DNA of 64,000 nucleotides from Falsiruegeria litorea R37 (GTDB lineage: Bacteria > Pseudomonadota > Alphaproteobacteria > Rhodobacterales > Rhodobacteraceae): the NCBI RefSeq assembly GCF_900172225.1, contig NZ_FWFO01000003.1:186001-250000 (forward strand), written 5' to 3'. The notes beneath the pieces are model-generated. The model made no database searches and was not told where the DNA came from. It worked only from the letters and a program-made list of their open reading frames with translations. This document shows, piece by piece, positions 36,255 through 46,722 of the stretch. Position 1 is the first letter of the stretch, and each line of letters begins with the position of its first letter. Made by a program: the position numbers and the translations under genes.

Positions 36255-37427
36255 ATGCAGGTAGGGTTGATCATATTATGTCTGGCTTATGTGTTGAGCC
36301 AATTCTTCCGCGCCTTTCTGGCCGTGCTCGCCGGTGTCTTGAACCAGGATATCGGGGCAAGTCCCGATGATCTGGCCTTTGCGTCCGGCCTCTGGTTTTT
36401 GACCTTTGCCGCGATGCAGCTGCCGGTGGGTTTGGCGCTGGATAAGATCGGTCCGCGACGTACGGCTGCGGTGCTTTTGCTCGCAGGCGGCAGCGGCGGT
36501 GCAGTTTTGTTTGCCTTGGCCACAACCCCCATTCACGTGAGCCTGTCGATGGTCCTGATCGGGATCGGATGTTCGCCTGTGCTTATGGCGTCCTACTACA
36601 TTTTCGCCCGCAATTATCCCCCCGCGCGCTTTGCCACCCTGGCCGCGCTGATGCTGGGCGTAGGGTCCAGCGGCAATTTGGTTGCCTCTTACCCCACCGC
36701 CCTGGCCGTCGAGTTGATCGGCTGGCGCAGCACGCTGATGGGGTTGGCGGTTTTGTCCGGCCTTGTTGCCCTGGGCATCTGGTTGACGGTCAAGGACCCT
36801 GAACCCGTTGAAACAGAAGAGAAAGGTTCGCTGCTCGACCTGCTGAAACTGCCCGCACTTTGGGCCATTCTGCCACTGATGTTCGTGGCCTACGCCCCGT
36901 CGGGCGCCATCCGGGGCCTGTGGGCTGGTCCGTATCTGTCCGACGTGTTTGGCCTGTCGACCGGGCAAATTGGACAAGCCACGCTGGTCATGGGGGCCGC
37001 GATGATTGCGGGCACCTTTGTCTATGGCCCCCTCGACCGCATCCTGGGCACGCGCAAATGGGTGATCTTTGGCGGCAACCTGCTGTCCGCCGTGGCCTTG
37101 ACCGTGCTGTGCCTGTGGATTGACCAGGGCGTCTGGACTTCGGTCATTCTGCTGGCGGTGATCGGGTTCACCGGGGCCACCTTCCCCGTCATCATGGCCC
37201 ATGGTCGTGCCTTTGTGCCTGCGCATCTGGTTGGACGCGGTGTGACCCTGCTCAATCTGTTTGGTATCGGTGGCGTGGGGGTCATGCAGATCGCCTCGGG
37301 CCGCTTGCACGAGGGCGCCACGACCGCCACCCCCGGAACACCTTATGTGATCATATTCGGGTTCTTCGCAGTTACATTGACCGCCGGTCTGGTGGTCTAC
37401 CTCTTCAGCCGCGACAGTGTGGACTGA
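36255..37427 (+). CDS. MFS transporter
   Basis: 390 aa from ATG 36255 with GAGGG upstream; the frame is open to 36012 but that part is the divergent gene's promoter. Twelve hydrophobic segments, with the MFS loop 2-3 motif DKIGPRR. Inner-membrane transporter of unknown substrate, perhaps a nitrate/organic anion-type porter. Monocistronic, 95 bp ahead of asd. Confidence 0.9.
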   Translation: MQVGLIILCLAYVLSQFFRAFLAVLAGVLNQDIGASPDDLAFASGLWFLTFAAMQLPVGLALDKIGPRRTAAVLLLAGGSGGAVLFALATTPIHVSLSMVLIGIGCSPVLMASYYIFARNYPPARFATLAALMLGVGSSGNLVASYPTALAVELIGWRSTLMGLAVLSGLVALGIWLTVKDPEPVETEEKGSLLDLLKLPALWAILPLMFVAYAPSGAIRGLWAGPYLSDVFGLSTGQIGQATLVMGAAMIAGTFVYGPLDRILGTRKWVIFGGNLLSAVALTVLCLWIDQGVWTSVILLAVIGFTGATFPVIMAHGRAFVPAHLVGRGVTLLNLFGIGGVGVMQIASGRLHEGATTATPGTPYVIIFGFFAVTLTAGLVVYLFSRDSVD

Positions 37428-37522
37428 CACGCGGCTTTTGCCCCCTGACCTCTTTCCCCTCGGCCACTTTCGCTGTATGGAACCGCCGCCGGTCATAAGA
37501 CCGGGATATCTGGAGAAAGAAA

Positions 37523-38545
37523 ATGGGTTATCGCATCGTCGTCGTCGGCGCCACTGGCAACGTGGGCCGCGAAATGCTGAACATCCTGGCCGAGCGCCAG
37601 TTTCCCGTGGACGAGCTCGCCGTTCTGGCCAGCCGCCGTTCGCTGGGTACCGAGGTTAGCTTTGGCGATAAGACACTCACGACCCAGGATCTGGATACCT
37701 TTGATTTCACTGGCTGGGACATGGCGCTGTTTGCCGTGGGTTCTGACGCGACCAAGGTCTATGCACCCAAGACGGCGGCGGCTGGTTGTACCGTGATCGA
37801 CAACAGCTCGCTCTATCGCTACGACCCGGACATTCCGCTGATCGTGCCCGAGTGCAACCCGCAGGCGATCCACGACTACGCCAAGAAAAACATCATCGCC
37901 AACCCCAACTGCTCGACCGCGCAGATGGTTGTCGCGCTGAAACCTCTGCACGACCGCGCCAAGATCAAGCGCGTTGTCGTGTCGACCTATCAGTCGGTGT
38001 CGGGCGCGGGCAAAGAGGGTATGGACGAGCTGTGGGATCAGACCAAAGCGGTCTACAACCCCACAACGGACGTGCCGCCAAACAAGTTCCAAAAGGAAAT
38101 CGCCTTCAACGTAATTCCGCACATCGACGTCTTCATGGAAGACGGCTCGACCAAGGAAGAGTGGAAGATGGTGGCCGAAACCAAAAAGATCGTGGACCCC
38201 GCGATCAAGGTCACGGCCACCTGCGTCCGCGTGCCGGTTTTCGTTGGCCATTCCGAGGCCGTGAACATCGAGTTCGAAGAGTTCCTGGACGAGGACGAGG
38301 CCCGCGACATCCTGCGCGAAAGCCCCGGCATCATGGTGATCGACAAGCGCGAGGCCGGTGGCTACGTCACGCCGAAAGAATGCGTTGGCGATTTCGCCAC
38401 CTTCATCAGCCGTATCCGCCAGGACAGCACGGTTGAGAACGGCATCAACCTGTGGTGCGTCTCGGACAACCTGCGCAAGGGCGCTGCTCTGAACGCTGTC
38501 CAGATTGCTGAACTGCTGGGTCGCGAGGTCCTGAAAAAGGGCTGA
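37523..38545 (+). CDS. asd: Aspartate-semialdehyde dehydrogenase
   Basis: 340 aa; GGAG 7 nt before ATG. NADP fold VVGATGNVGREM, catalytic Cys in NPNCSTAQ and the substrate-binding QSVSGAGKEG. It reduces aspartyl phosphate to aspartate semialdehyde for lysine, threonine and methionine. A strong terminator follows. Confidence 0.97.
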   Translation: MGYRIVVVGATGNVGREMLNILAERQFPVDELAVLASRRSLGTEVSFGDKTLTTQDLDTFDFTGWDMALFAVGSDATKVYAPKTAAAGCTVIDNSSLYRYDPDIPLIVPECNPQAIHDYAKKNIIANPNCSTAQMVVALKPLHDRAKIKRVVVSTYQSVSGAGKEGMDELWDQTKAVYNPTTDVPPNKFQKEIAFNVIPHIDVFMEDGSTKEEWKMVAETKKIVDPAIKVTATCVRVPVFVGHSEAVNIEFEEFLDEDEARDILRESPGIMVIDKREAGGYVTPKECVGDFATFISRIRQDSTVENGINLWCVSDNLRKGAALNAVQIAELLGREVLKKG

Positions 38546-38580
38546 GTTGGACGGCAACGCCAAACTCTCAGAAATCAGAA

Positions 38581-38609
38581 ACCTCGCCAGATCTTGGCGA
38601 GGTTTTTTT
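38581..38609 (+). terminator. Terminator behind asd
   Basis: ACCTCGCCA/TGGCGAGGT, a perfect 9-bp stem with a 5-nt loop, is followed by six T. Confidence 0.9.
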
Positions 38610-38640
38610 GATCGAAGAACCTGTGCCCCCTCGGCCTTAC

Positions 38641-39594
38641 TCAATTGCGCCCAAGCAGCCGTTGCATGAAGTTCTTCTTTGGATTGCGAATGAAAGGGGC
38701 CTCAACCGGTGTGGGCACGCCAGGACGCGGGCCAAAGACCGCCTCTTCGTCAATCGGGCTGTCGGGATGAAGCAATACGAAAATATCACTTGGGGAACCG
38801 TCCGAATGTCGCCGTTGCCGGATCCTGTATCTGACGACTTCTTCCACGCCGATCGTATCCCCCTCGTTGAGCACACTGCCGCCCTGCAGGGGCATCCAAG
38901 CCGCGGCCAGCAACACCCCCATCACATCCGTTGGTTTCAACGGTGCCGCTTCCATTTGCAGCTCATAGGGCAAGAACTGCTTCAAGCCGACCGAGTATCC
39001 AACCGCCCAGGTCTGCGATTGATCGAATTTAGCGTCCCATGCCCCTCGGTACGATAGCCAGGCGGTCAAGGGCCAATCCCCCACGACAGCTTGTTCTGCG
39101 GCCTTTTGCCAATGCTCGGGAGAGACAAAATGCCCTCCCCATTTGACATATAGAGCCAATGTAATCGGAAGCTGAGCAAAGACTGCAGTAACCACATTTA
39201 GCAAACGGGCGGCCCGAAATCGAGATGCCAGAGAGTCATCAACAGCCGTCACGGAAACGCTGAGATAGCTTTGGTGTTCGGCCAATGCCTCTTGTCCGAA
39301 GCCACCTGTCCGCCAGAATGATTCCGTGTGATCGGCATTGCGAAAGTTCTCATCTGGGAAACCCACGCCGACGAAAACCACCCGCTCGCCATTCGCCGGT
39401 TCGACCGGATCAAGAATGGCAATCACGGCCTCGTCTGTTCGCAGCGAATTGGACGGGTTCATTCCCGGATCCTTGACTTGGCACGAGGGGAAATCCGCGT
39501 TGATGGCTTCGACAATTTCATCCAGCTGAAAATGCAAGGGTTCACTCAGCAAGATATCGACAGAAAACCGGAGTTCGTCCTTGTCAGACGTCAT
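38641..39594 (-). CDS. DUF4261-like protein
   Basis: 317 aa. Soluble protein with a possible DUF4261 region near the C-terminal half (TAWLSYRGAWDAKFDQSQTW, GYSVGLKQFLPYELQM) and a basic tail NPKKNFMQRLLGRN that looks like a membrane- or partner-binding peptide. The family call is tentative. It overlaps the TerB-like gene by 4 bp (ATGA). The DNA is AT-richer than the surroundings. Confidence 0.65.
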   Translation of the reverse strand: MTSDKDELRFSVDILLSEPLHFQLDEIVEAINADFPSCQVKDPGMNPSNSLRTDEAVIAILDPVEPANGERVVFVGVGFPDENFRNADHTESFWRTGGFGQEALAEHQSYLSVSVTAVDDSLASRFRAARLLNVVTAVFAQLPITLALYVKWGGHFVSPEHWQKAAEQAVVGDWPLTAWLSYRGAWDAKFDQSQTWAVGYSVGLKQFLPYELQMEAAPLKPTDVMGVLLAAAWMPLQGGSVLNEGDTIGVEEVVRYRIRQRRHSDGSPSDIFVLLHPDSPIDEEAVFGPRPGVPTPVEAPFIRNPKKNFMQRLLGRN

Positions 39595-40049
39595 GCCGCC
39601 ACCTGCTGAGGCGCGCGCTGGAGCATGGAAATCACGTCGAACATCACAACCAACTTGTCGGGATCAATGTCGAAATTATGACTAAGAACGATCAGAGCCT
39701 CACGTTCTGATTGGTCAACATGTCCATCCGCCATTGCAATACGAATGGCAAAGGCAATTGCAGTTTCCCGCATGGGCATCGACATTTGATGCTTGGCCCG
39801 GTTGATGATGGATTGATAATCACCTTTGGACAAATCACGCTGAACGCTCTCAACCAAGGCCACAAGCACCTCTGATGAGTACCCCGCATAAATTGGACTG
39901 AAACCGCAAAGGTTGGCGAGCTGCACGATTTCGCTCTTGGACGTGCTGCCGTCGGCGACCATGGTCATCACCGATGGTGTCAGAACCGCAGTGGCCAAAT
40001 CGTCGTTACGTGCCGTGGCTGCTTTACGAAGTTTGGAGAATAATCCCAT
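39591..40049 (-). CDS. TerB-like (tellurite resistance TerB-type) protein
   Basis: 152 aa, AAAGGAA upstream of ATG 40049. Helical; MRETAIAFAIRIAMADGHVDQSEREALIVLSHNFDID is the typical TerB core with acidic residues in ADGHVDQSE. TerB proteins occur in stress-response and membrane-associated complexes. Cotranscribed with the DUF4261-like gene. No other ter genes are present. Confidence 0.82.
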   Translation of the reverse strand: MGLFSKLRKAATARNDDLATAVLTPSVMTMVADGSTSKSEIVQLANLCGFSPIYAGYSSEVLVALVESVQRDLSKGDYQSIINRAKHQMSMPMRETAIAFAIRIAMADGHVDQSEREALIVLSHNFDIDPDKLVVMFDVISMLQRAPQQVAA

Positions 40050-40109
40050 TGTATATTTCCTTTAGACCAATTAAATACCCAATTACCTTTCTGGACGCTC
40101 GATCAATCC

Positions 40110-40126
40110 GTGACAAATATGGTCAC
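40110..40126 (-). promoter_or_regulatory. Inverted repeat upstream of the TerB-like gene
   Basis: GTGAC-N7-GTCAC lies 61 bp before the start codon in an AT-rich intergenic stretch (40050-40231) that otherwise shows no gene. It may be an operator; the owner is unknown. Confidence 0.3.
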
Positions 40127-40231
40127 AATTAGGCCTTCAGATGAAAATACCCTATACGTGTACTTTCATTCCTAAATTCACTCGTGATAATTCCATAGTG
40201 ATTGCCCTGGCGCGTGGCAGTCGGAGCAATT

Positions 40232-40768
40232 TCACTGACCGGATTCAACCACCACCTTGAGGTTGGCCAGCCCCGTTTCATAATCACTACCAACCCAGTC
40301 ATCCATCATAAGCCCCATCCACCGCGAGATGGGGTTCAAACCCAGGTCTGACTGAAAACCCCAAGTGACCTTGGTGCCCGTCCCTTCGGGTTGCAGATCG
40401 AATGTGGCGGTTGCCGTTCCCATCGGGCCGAAATCCAACTCAGTGCGGACCAGTTGGTTTTCGATGCTTTCCACAATCTCTTGCGTGCCAGATCCGACCT
40501 GCGGATGCTCGGACATCCATGACAGCGTGTTACCCACACCTGTGTCTGGCCCTGAGTAGCTCAACTTGGTCTCGGGATCACGCGATAACCAAGGCGACCA
40601 GGCCTCAGTCGCTTGCATGGAATTGACATGCGGGAACACAGCATTTGCAGGGGCATTAATGGTGATCGAACGCGACACGGCGGCTTGACCTGGTAAAAGA
40701 AAAGAAACAGCCACCAAAGCGACAACAACAACCACAAGGGTCAGGAAGAGGCGTTTGATCAATTTCAT
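40232..40768 (-). CDS. Membrane-anchored SRPBCC (polyketide cyclase-like) protein
   Basis: 178 aa. An N-terminal membrane helix (about 5-27) acts as uncleaved anchor or signal, followed by an SRPBCC fold: SRSITINAPANAVFPHVNSMQATEAWSPWL. The pattern PVGTGTKVTW-like near the end (GTGTKVTWGF) is typical of polyketide_cyc2. Probably periplasmic, ligand unknown. 40769-40947 upstream shows no other gene. Confidence 0.83.
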   Translation of the reverse strand: MKLIKRLFLTLVVVVVALVAVSFLLPGQAAVSRSITINAPANAVFPHVNSMQATEAWSPWLSRDPETKLSYSGPDTGVGNTLSWMSEHPQVGSGTQEIVESIENQLVRTELDFGPMGTATATFDLQPEGTGTKVTWGFQSDLGLNPISRWMGLMMDDWVGSDYETGLANLKVVVESGQ

Positions 40769-40947
40769 TTCAGGACACTCGCAAAAGGAAAGATGAAATC
40801 AAGATACCAGGATTTGAGCCCCCCCTGCAACGATGGAGCTTGGCCGTTCCTTAAGCGCGCCACGACCTCTGGATGCTCAAATTAAAAGAAAACTCAAAGT
40901 ATTAACAAACGCTCCGGCAACCTTTTGAAAACTTCTGTCACCGAAGG

Positions 40948-41373
40948 ATGGTCCATGTGCCGTGGGGGCACAACGACTTTGGGGTGACTGTGGTGGATAA
41001 TATTACAACACTTGTACAAACGGAATCCGTGCGCCTGGATCCAGACCGTCTAGGGCATCTGTATCGTCAATTGGGCGATGCCGGCGCCGAAGATGTGGTG
41101 TGCCGCGCCATCGAAGAGTTGGCCGTGCGCTTGTCGCATTGCGAGCGGCTGTGGCGGCAGCAGGACTGGCAGGGCCTGCGCAAAAGTGCGCGTTCCCTGA
41201 TCGCAATTTCTGATCAGATCGGCATGACAGCCCTGGCCCGTGTCGCCGGAGATGTCACCGAAACAATAGATGCCGTGGATCACGTGGCCACCAGCGCCAC
41301 TTTGTTTCGCCTGATCCGGGTCGGAGAGCGGTCGTTGACTGCGGTTTGGGATTTGCAGGATCTTTCAGTCTGA
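40948..41373 (+). CDS. HPt-like four-helix protein lacking the phospho-His
   Basis: 141 aa from ATG 40948; the start signal is poor, and GTG 40984 (MVTVVDN...) is a possible start. The stretch LRKSARSLIAISDQIGMTALARVAGDV resembles the core of HPt domains, where the phosphorylated residue would be His in AHSLKG; here it is Arg. A helical regulator or a degenerate phosphotransfer protein is possible. No kinase is adjacent. Confidence 0.55.
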   Translation: MVHVPWGHNDFGVTVVDNITTLVQTESVRLDPDRLGHLYRQLGDAGAEDVVCRAIEELAVRLSHCERLWRQQDWQGLRKSARSLIAISDQIGMTALARVAGDVTETIDAVDHVATSATLFRLIRVGERSLTAVWDLQDLSV

Positions 41374-41438
41374 CAGGTCTTGCGGACCGAGGCGGGCCGG
41401 GTACTCTGCCCGGACCATCCCAAACGCAAGAGCTGATC

Positions 41439-42820
<1,382 letters not shown>

Positions 42821-42821
<1 letters not shown>

Positions 42822-43693
42822 TGGACAAAAGGCTGCTCAAATCCAACGGACGCGTCGCGCATACCTCTTTGCGCGGGCAGATCGAAGCTCAGCATTTCAC
42901 GGATGGAGAGCTCATTTATCTCAGTTCGGTTGTCGTTGATCTTCTGGATGCGCCAGATGGGGCCAGACAATGCCAGATGGTTTGGGGTGACGGATTTGTC
43001 ATTCTAGAGAAAACCAAACATGCATTTTTTGGGTTTCGGGAAAGCGATGGCTATTGCGGGTGGATTCGCGCGTTCGCGGGCCAAAACACAGCTCAACCAA
43101 CCCACCGGATCAATGTCCCACGCGCAGTTGCCCTGGAACATCCGGATGTGACGAACGGTGGGCACGAGATAATCCTGCCCTTTGGGGCGCGCGTCGAACA
43201 CTGGCCGCATCGCAACCCCGAGCGCGAGGTTATGACCCGCTCCTCGGGCTGGATGCAGATCAAACAGCCGACCATTCACATCCCCATGCCGCTCTACGTC
43301 CGCGAAACGCAACTGGTGACGGCGACGCACAACTGGGACGATCCTGTTTCTGTGGCGGAACTGCTGCTGCATACGCCCTACATCTGGGGCGGCGATAGCG
43401 GGCTGGGCATCGACTGTTCGGGTCTGGTGCAGCTTTGCATGCACAGCTGCGGTCGAAAGTGCCCCCGTGACAGCGACATGCAAGCCGCCGCCTTTTCACC
43501 CATCAACCGCACAGAGCTTCGACGCGGCGATCTGGTCTTTTGGAAAGGGCATGTTGGAATGATGCAGGATGCCGAGACACTGATCCACGCCAATGCTTAT
43601 CACATGGCTGTAGCCTCGGAACCCCTGGATCAGGCGATTGCGCGGATAGGCAAGAAAGAATTTGGAGCGGTAACGGGCTTTGCACGCCCCTGA
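42821..43693 (+). CDS. NlpC/P60 family peptidase
   Basis: 290 aa; the ATG shares a base with the preceding stop. N-terminal SH3-like region (about 20-130) precedes the NlpC/P60 domain with catalytic GIDCSGLVQ (Cys) and GHVGMM (His). These enzymes cleave peptidoglycan stem peptides. No signal peptide is visible, so it may act on cytoplasmic muropeptides together with the aminopeptidase. Confidence 0.92.
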
Positions 43694-44038
43694 TCAGTCC
43701 AGATTGACGGCGCGGATCAGCTTGCGCTCCAGCACCCGCAGCACGTTTTTCAGATCCTGACCCCGTTTCAGGATCTGCCCATCCATCGCCACGACCGAAT
43801 ACATCCCCTGCCGGTTGCGCAGCTTGGGGCGTTTTTCGATCCGATAGAGCGGGTGTTCAGCTGTCCGGCGAAAGACCGAAAACACCGCCATTTCTCGAAG
43901 GCTGGATATGCCATAGTCGCGCCATTCCCCGGCGGCGACCATTCGGCCGTAGACAGACATGATGGCTGACAATTCGCGCCGATCAAAGGCGACTTGCGTC
44001 TCGGCCGATCCCGGCGAAAACGGGCTAGGAGGCTGCAT
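43694..44038 (-). CDS. DUF2794 protein
   Basis: 114 aa from ATG 44038, chosen because GGGGGC is 7 nt upstream; 44044 and 44104 are alternatives. AFDRRELSAIMSVYGRMVAAGEWRDYGI and the YRIEKRPKLRNRQG block match DUF2794, an alphaproteobacteria-specific family of unknown function. It converges on the NlpC/P60 gene with no gap. Confidence 0.88.
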   Translation of the reverse strand: MQPPSPFSPGSAETQVAFDRRELSAIMSVYGRMVAAGEWRDYGISSLREMAVFSVFRRTAEHPLYRIEKRPKLRNRQGMYSVVAMDGQILKRGQDLKNVLRVLERKLIRAVNLD

Positions 44039-44125
44039 GTTCATGCCCCCAAGTTTGCCGCAAACGCCACGTGAATCAAGCCCGTCGCGTTTTTCTGCGC
44101 GCATCTGTGACCCAAAGCGCTCCAG

Positions 44126-45778
44126 TCATGCAAAACTGCCCTGACAGAACCACCCCGACGACATGGCCCCGCCATGCCCGTAATAGAGCCACAATCGGTG
44201 CCCCTGCCCGGTCACCACGACCCAATAGTCGCGCACCCCGCTGCGCCAGTTCGGGTCATCCAGCCACCATTCAGGCGCGATCCGTTCCGGCCCCCGCGCC
44301 TCGGCCAGGGTCCAGTCACGCCCACGCCAGCGAAAGCATCCCGGCACGGCGGGGCTGTCCGGTGCCATGACCGGTTCAGGCTGCCACATCAGCAACGGGC
44401 GCGGTGTGGGCGGCGCGGGCCAGTCCTGTGCCGGTTCCGACCAGGCGGCCGCAAGCGTTTGCGCCGTTTTCTCGGGGATATGGGACGACGCCGGGTGCAG
44501 CCGCGTGATCGCATCCAGCCCCACCCGCGCGCCCAGCTTGCCGACCAGATCGTCGACGGCGGTGTTGCCTGCCAGCCGGTCGCGCACCGCGCGGCTGGCA
44601 TCGGCGTGGCCAGCCAGGGTGCGGGCATGAACCGGCTCGACCTGCACCGCCATCAACCGCAGCATGTCGATGCCATAGCCTGCATCGATCTGATCGATCT
44701 TCAGCTCTAGCAGGGGCCGAATGCGGTGCGGATCATGGGACGGGCGTGCCAGGCCAATTGTGATCACCTCAGCCGCCTGATCGGTGCGGTGCGCCTCAAG
44801 CCGGATGTGACGCGCGCCCATGCCCTTGGCCTCGAGCTTGGCACAAAGGTTTGGCAGAATGCGGTCGATCCCGGCCATCAGATCCTCTTTCAATCCAATG
44901 GGGTCAGGCATGGTCATGCGCACGGCAAATTGCACATGAGGCCGCGCCGGAGAGACCGGCTCGGGCGCGCTGCCCATGGCCTGATCCAGCCGCAACACCA
45001 GCCCCTTGCCAAACCGCCGCGCCAGGCTGGCACGCGGTTGGCCCAGCAGATCGCCAATCCGGCGCAGGCCAAGCCGACCCAGTTGCGCCACCGTAGCGTC
45101 GTCCAGCCGCAGTGCCGCCACCGGCAGCGGACTAAGCGCGCCATAGGTCTGGCCCGGTGTCCCAATCCGTGCGCCGCCCCCCGCAGCAACCACCTGCGGT
45201 GCGGTACCGCCCTTGGTCCAATGCCGCCGCTTGCCTGCCCGCGCGCGGGTGGCGCGCGCTTCTTGGCTGATGGCATCGCCGCTGCGATCCGACCCGACCT
45301 CTTGCCCGGCAAAACGCGCCAGTGCCCAGGCCGCGCCCAGGGTTTCGGCAATGCCCATCTGCACCGACAGCCCCATATCGGCGCAATCGGTCTGGATCAC
45401 ATCCAAAAGCGCAGGTTCCCCACCAAAAAGATGCGCGCAACCGCTGAGGTCAACCACCAGCGCATCCGGGGCTTCCTCGGCGACCCAAGGGCTGAACTTA
45501 CCCGCCCAGCGCCGTAGCGCAGTCAGAAACGCCGCCTCAGCCGGGACATTGCGAATGCGCGTAATCAGCCCGCCACACATGGCATGGGCGTCACGCACGG
45601 GCTGTCCAACACGCAAACCTGCCTGTTGGGCTGCCAAATTTAACGCGGTGATAACCTGCATGTTGGACTGTTCTTCGACAACGGCCAGTGGCCCCTCGTG
45701 CAGACCACGGGCGGCGCGCACCAGCCGTTCCGCACCAAGACGCGGGAACCAGAGGGAAAGGATTCGGCGGTTGGACAT
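44126..45778 (-). CDS. imuB: ImuB-like Y-family polymerase-related protein
   Basis: 550 aa. RILSLWFPRLGAERLVR and VVDLSGCAHLFGGE with helix-hairpin-helix LRLDDATVAQLGRLGLRRIGDLL are typical ImuB. Catalytic acidic residues of active Y polymerases are absent, as usual for ImuB, which bridges beta clamp and DnaE2 in mutagenic repair. The expected partners imuA (upstream) and dnaE2 (downstream) are not adjacent. A perfect SOS box lies 33 bp upstream. Confidence 0.93.
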   Translation of the reverse strand: MSNRRILSLWFPRLGAERLVRAARGLHEGPLAVVEEQSNMQVITALNLAAQQAGLRVGQPVRDAHAMCGGLITRIRNVPAEAAFLTALRRWAGKFSPWVAEEAPDALVVDLSGCAHLFGGEPALLDVIQTDCADMGLSVQMGIAETLGAAWALARFAGQEVGSDRSGDAISQEARATRARAGKRRHWTKGGTAPQVVAAGGGARIGTPGQTYGALSPLPVAALRLDDATVAQLGRLGLRRIGDLLGQPRASLARRFGKGLVLRLDQAMGSAPEPVSPARPHVQFAVRMTMPDPIGLKEDLMAGIDRILPNLCAKLEAKGMGARHIRLEAHRTDQAAEVITIGLARPSHDPHRIRPLLELKIDQIDAGYGIDMLRLMAVQVEPVHARTLAGHADASRAVRDRLAGNTAVDDLVGKLGARVGLDAITRLHPASSHIPEKTAQTLAAAWSEPAQDWPAPPTPRPLLMWQPEPVMAPDSPAVPGCFRWRGRDWTLAEARGPERIAPEWWLDDPNWRSGVRDYWVVVTGQGHRLWLYYGHGGAMSSGWFCQGSFA

Positions 45779-45810
45779 CGGACAGACAATAACGGGCTGG
45801 GCAGTAGTTT

Positions 45811-45825
45811 GTTCTCTTTTTGTTC
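45811..45825. promoter_or_regulatory. LexA (SOS) box
   Basis: GTTCTCTTTTTGTTC is a perfect alphaproteobacterial LexA site GTTC-N7-GTTC. It sits between the divergent imuB and cytochrome c' genes, so it could control either or both. Confidence 0.85.
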
Positions 45826-45856
45826 TATATTATGAAATCACGCCTCGAGTCGAGTC

Positions 45857-46309
45857 ATGCTGAGGCGGCAGGCCCCCCTGATCGTGGCCTTTGTCGCCTT
45901 GCTGGGACTGGGGTCAGTTGTCATTGGGGACACCATCAGAATGCAACACCCCCGCGTGATCGAACGGATCAATCTGATGCGCTCGTCGAAACTGGCGATG
46001 GAGATCCTCGGCGCCATGGCTTCAGGTCGCGAAGCGTTTGACCGGAAGAGGGCCAATCAAGCCCGGCGTGTGCTGATAAGGAACACAAGTAAAATTCCCA
46101 GCAAGTTTCGCCGAAACCCTTACGATCCAGCCTCACGCGCGCGGCAGCACATTTGGACGCAGTGGGCGGATTTCAAGCGTCAAAGCAAATCCGCGCAGGC
46201 CACGGCCAAAGGCGTTAGTACACGTAACGTGGTGACACTTCGGCAGACGCTGCCCCCAATGATCAACGCCTGCCTGTCCTGCCATCAGACCTTTCGCAAA
46301 AGGCCTTAA
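45857..46309 (+). CDS. Cytochrome c'-like protein
   Basis: 150 aa. N-terminal hydrophobic export segment (about 5-25), then a helical body and a C-terminal heme motif CLSCHQTFR (CxxCH). Position of the heme site near the end is as in cytochrome c' and c-556. It would be periplasmic. Ligand binding of NO is known for the family. It starts 32 bp from the LexA box and diverges from imuB. Confidence 0.83.
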   Translation: MLRRQAPLIVAFVALLGLGSVVIGDTIRMQHPRVIERINLMRSSKLAMEILGAMASGREAFDRKRANQARRVLIRNTSKIPSKFRRNPYDPASRARQHIWTQWADFKRQSKSAQATAKGVSTRNVVTLRQTLPPMINACLSCHQTFRKRP

Positions 46310-46593
46310 CCACAAGAAATTCGGGTGATGATGCCCGCCTGATTGATAAAGACATTTGCGCGCGTCGGGCGATAGTCCTGCGTAACCACACTGTCGGGGG
46401 ATTGAACCCGCGTACCTTCAGGCAACAAAGCGCGTACACTATCCACTGGTTGGCCCACGCTGTCTGCCAGATCCTGCATCTTGCACATGGCCAAGTCGAT
46501 CACCGGGCCATCGTCAGCCACCTCAACATCATTCGGAACTTCGGTTGGGCCACAGGCCGAGACCAGAATACAGGCAAACAAAATGCGTTTCAT
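46306..46593 (-). CDS. I78-family peptidase inhibitor lipoprotein
   Basis: 95 aa from ATG 46593 (GGGAG upstream). Lipobox VSAC at about residue 11-14 predicts a lipoprotein. The C-terminal [36 protein letters not shown]-like region (split here by position: from 46420 down) is the I78 inhibitor signature. Overlaps the convergent cytochrome stop by 4 bp. Confidence 0.85.
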   Translation of the reverse strand: MKRILFACILVSACGPTEVPNDVEVADDGPVIDLAMCKMQDLADSVGQPVDSVRALLPEGTRVQSPDSVVTQDYRPTRANVFINQAGIITRISCG

Positions 46594-46722
46594 TGGCGCT
46601 CCCATTATATAAATGTCGGTAATGTTAGGTTCTTTCGTCACGAACCTTGGCACGAAACGACAGTTGAAAACACCCGCAGATTAACGCAGGGTCATTGGAA
46701 AACCATCAGGGAGATTTGTAGA

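Noticed and set aside
36276-37496. 406-aa open frame on the minus strand
   Set aside because: Antisense to the MFS transporter; low-complexity Gln/Gly/His-rich translation typical of shadows.
39591-40049. Tellurite resistance operon
   Set aside because: Only a TerB-like protein is present; no terC, terD or terE genes accompany it.
45838-46056. Possible imuA fragment upstream of imuB
   Set aside because: The 72-aa minus-strand frame shows no ImuA/RecA-like motif and overlaps the cytochrome c' gene on the other strand.
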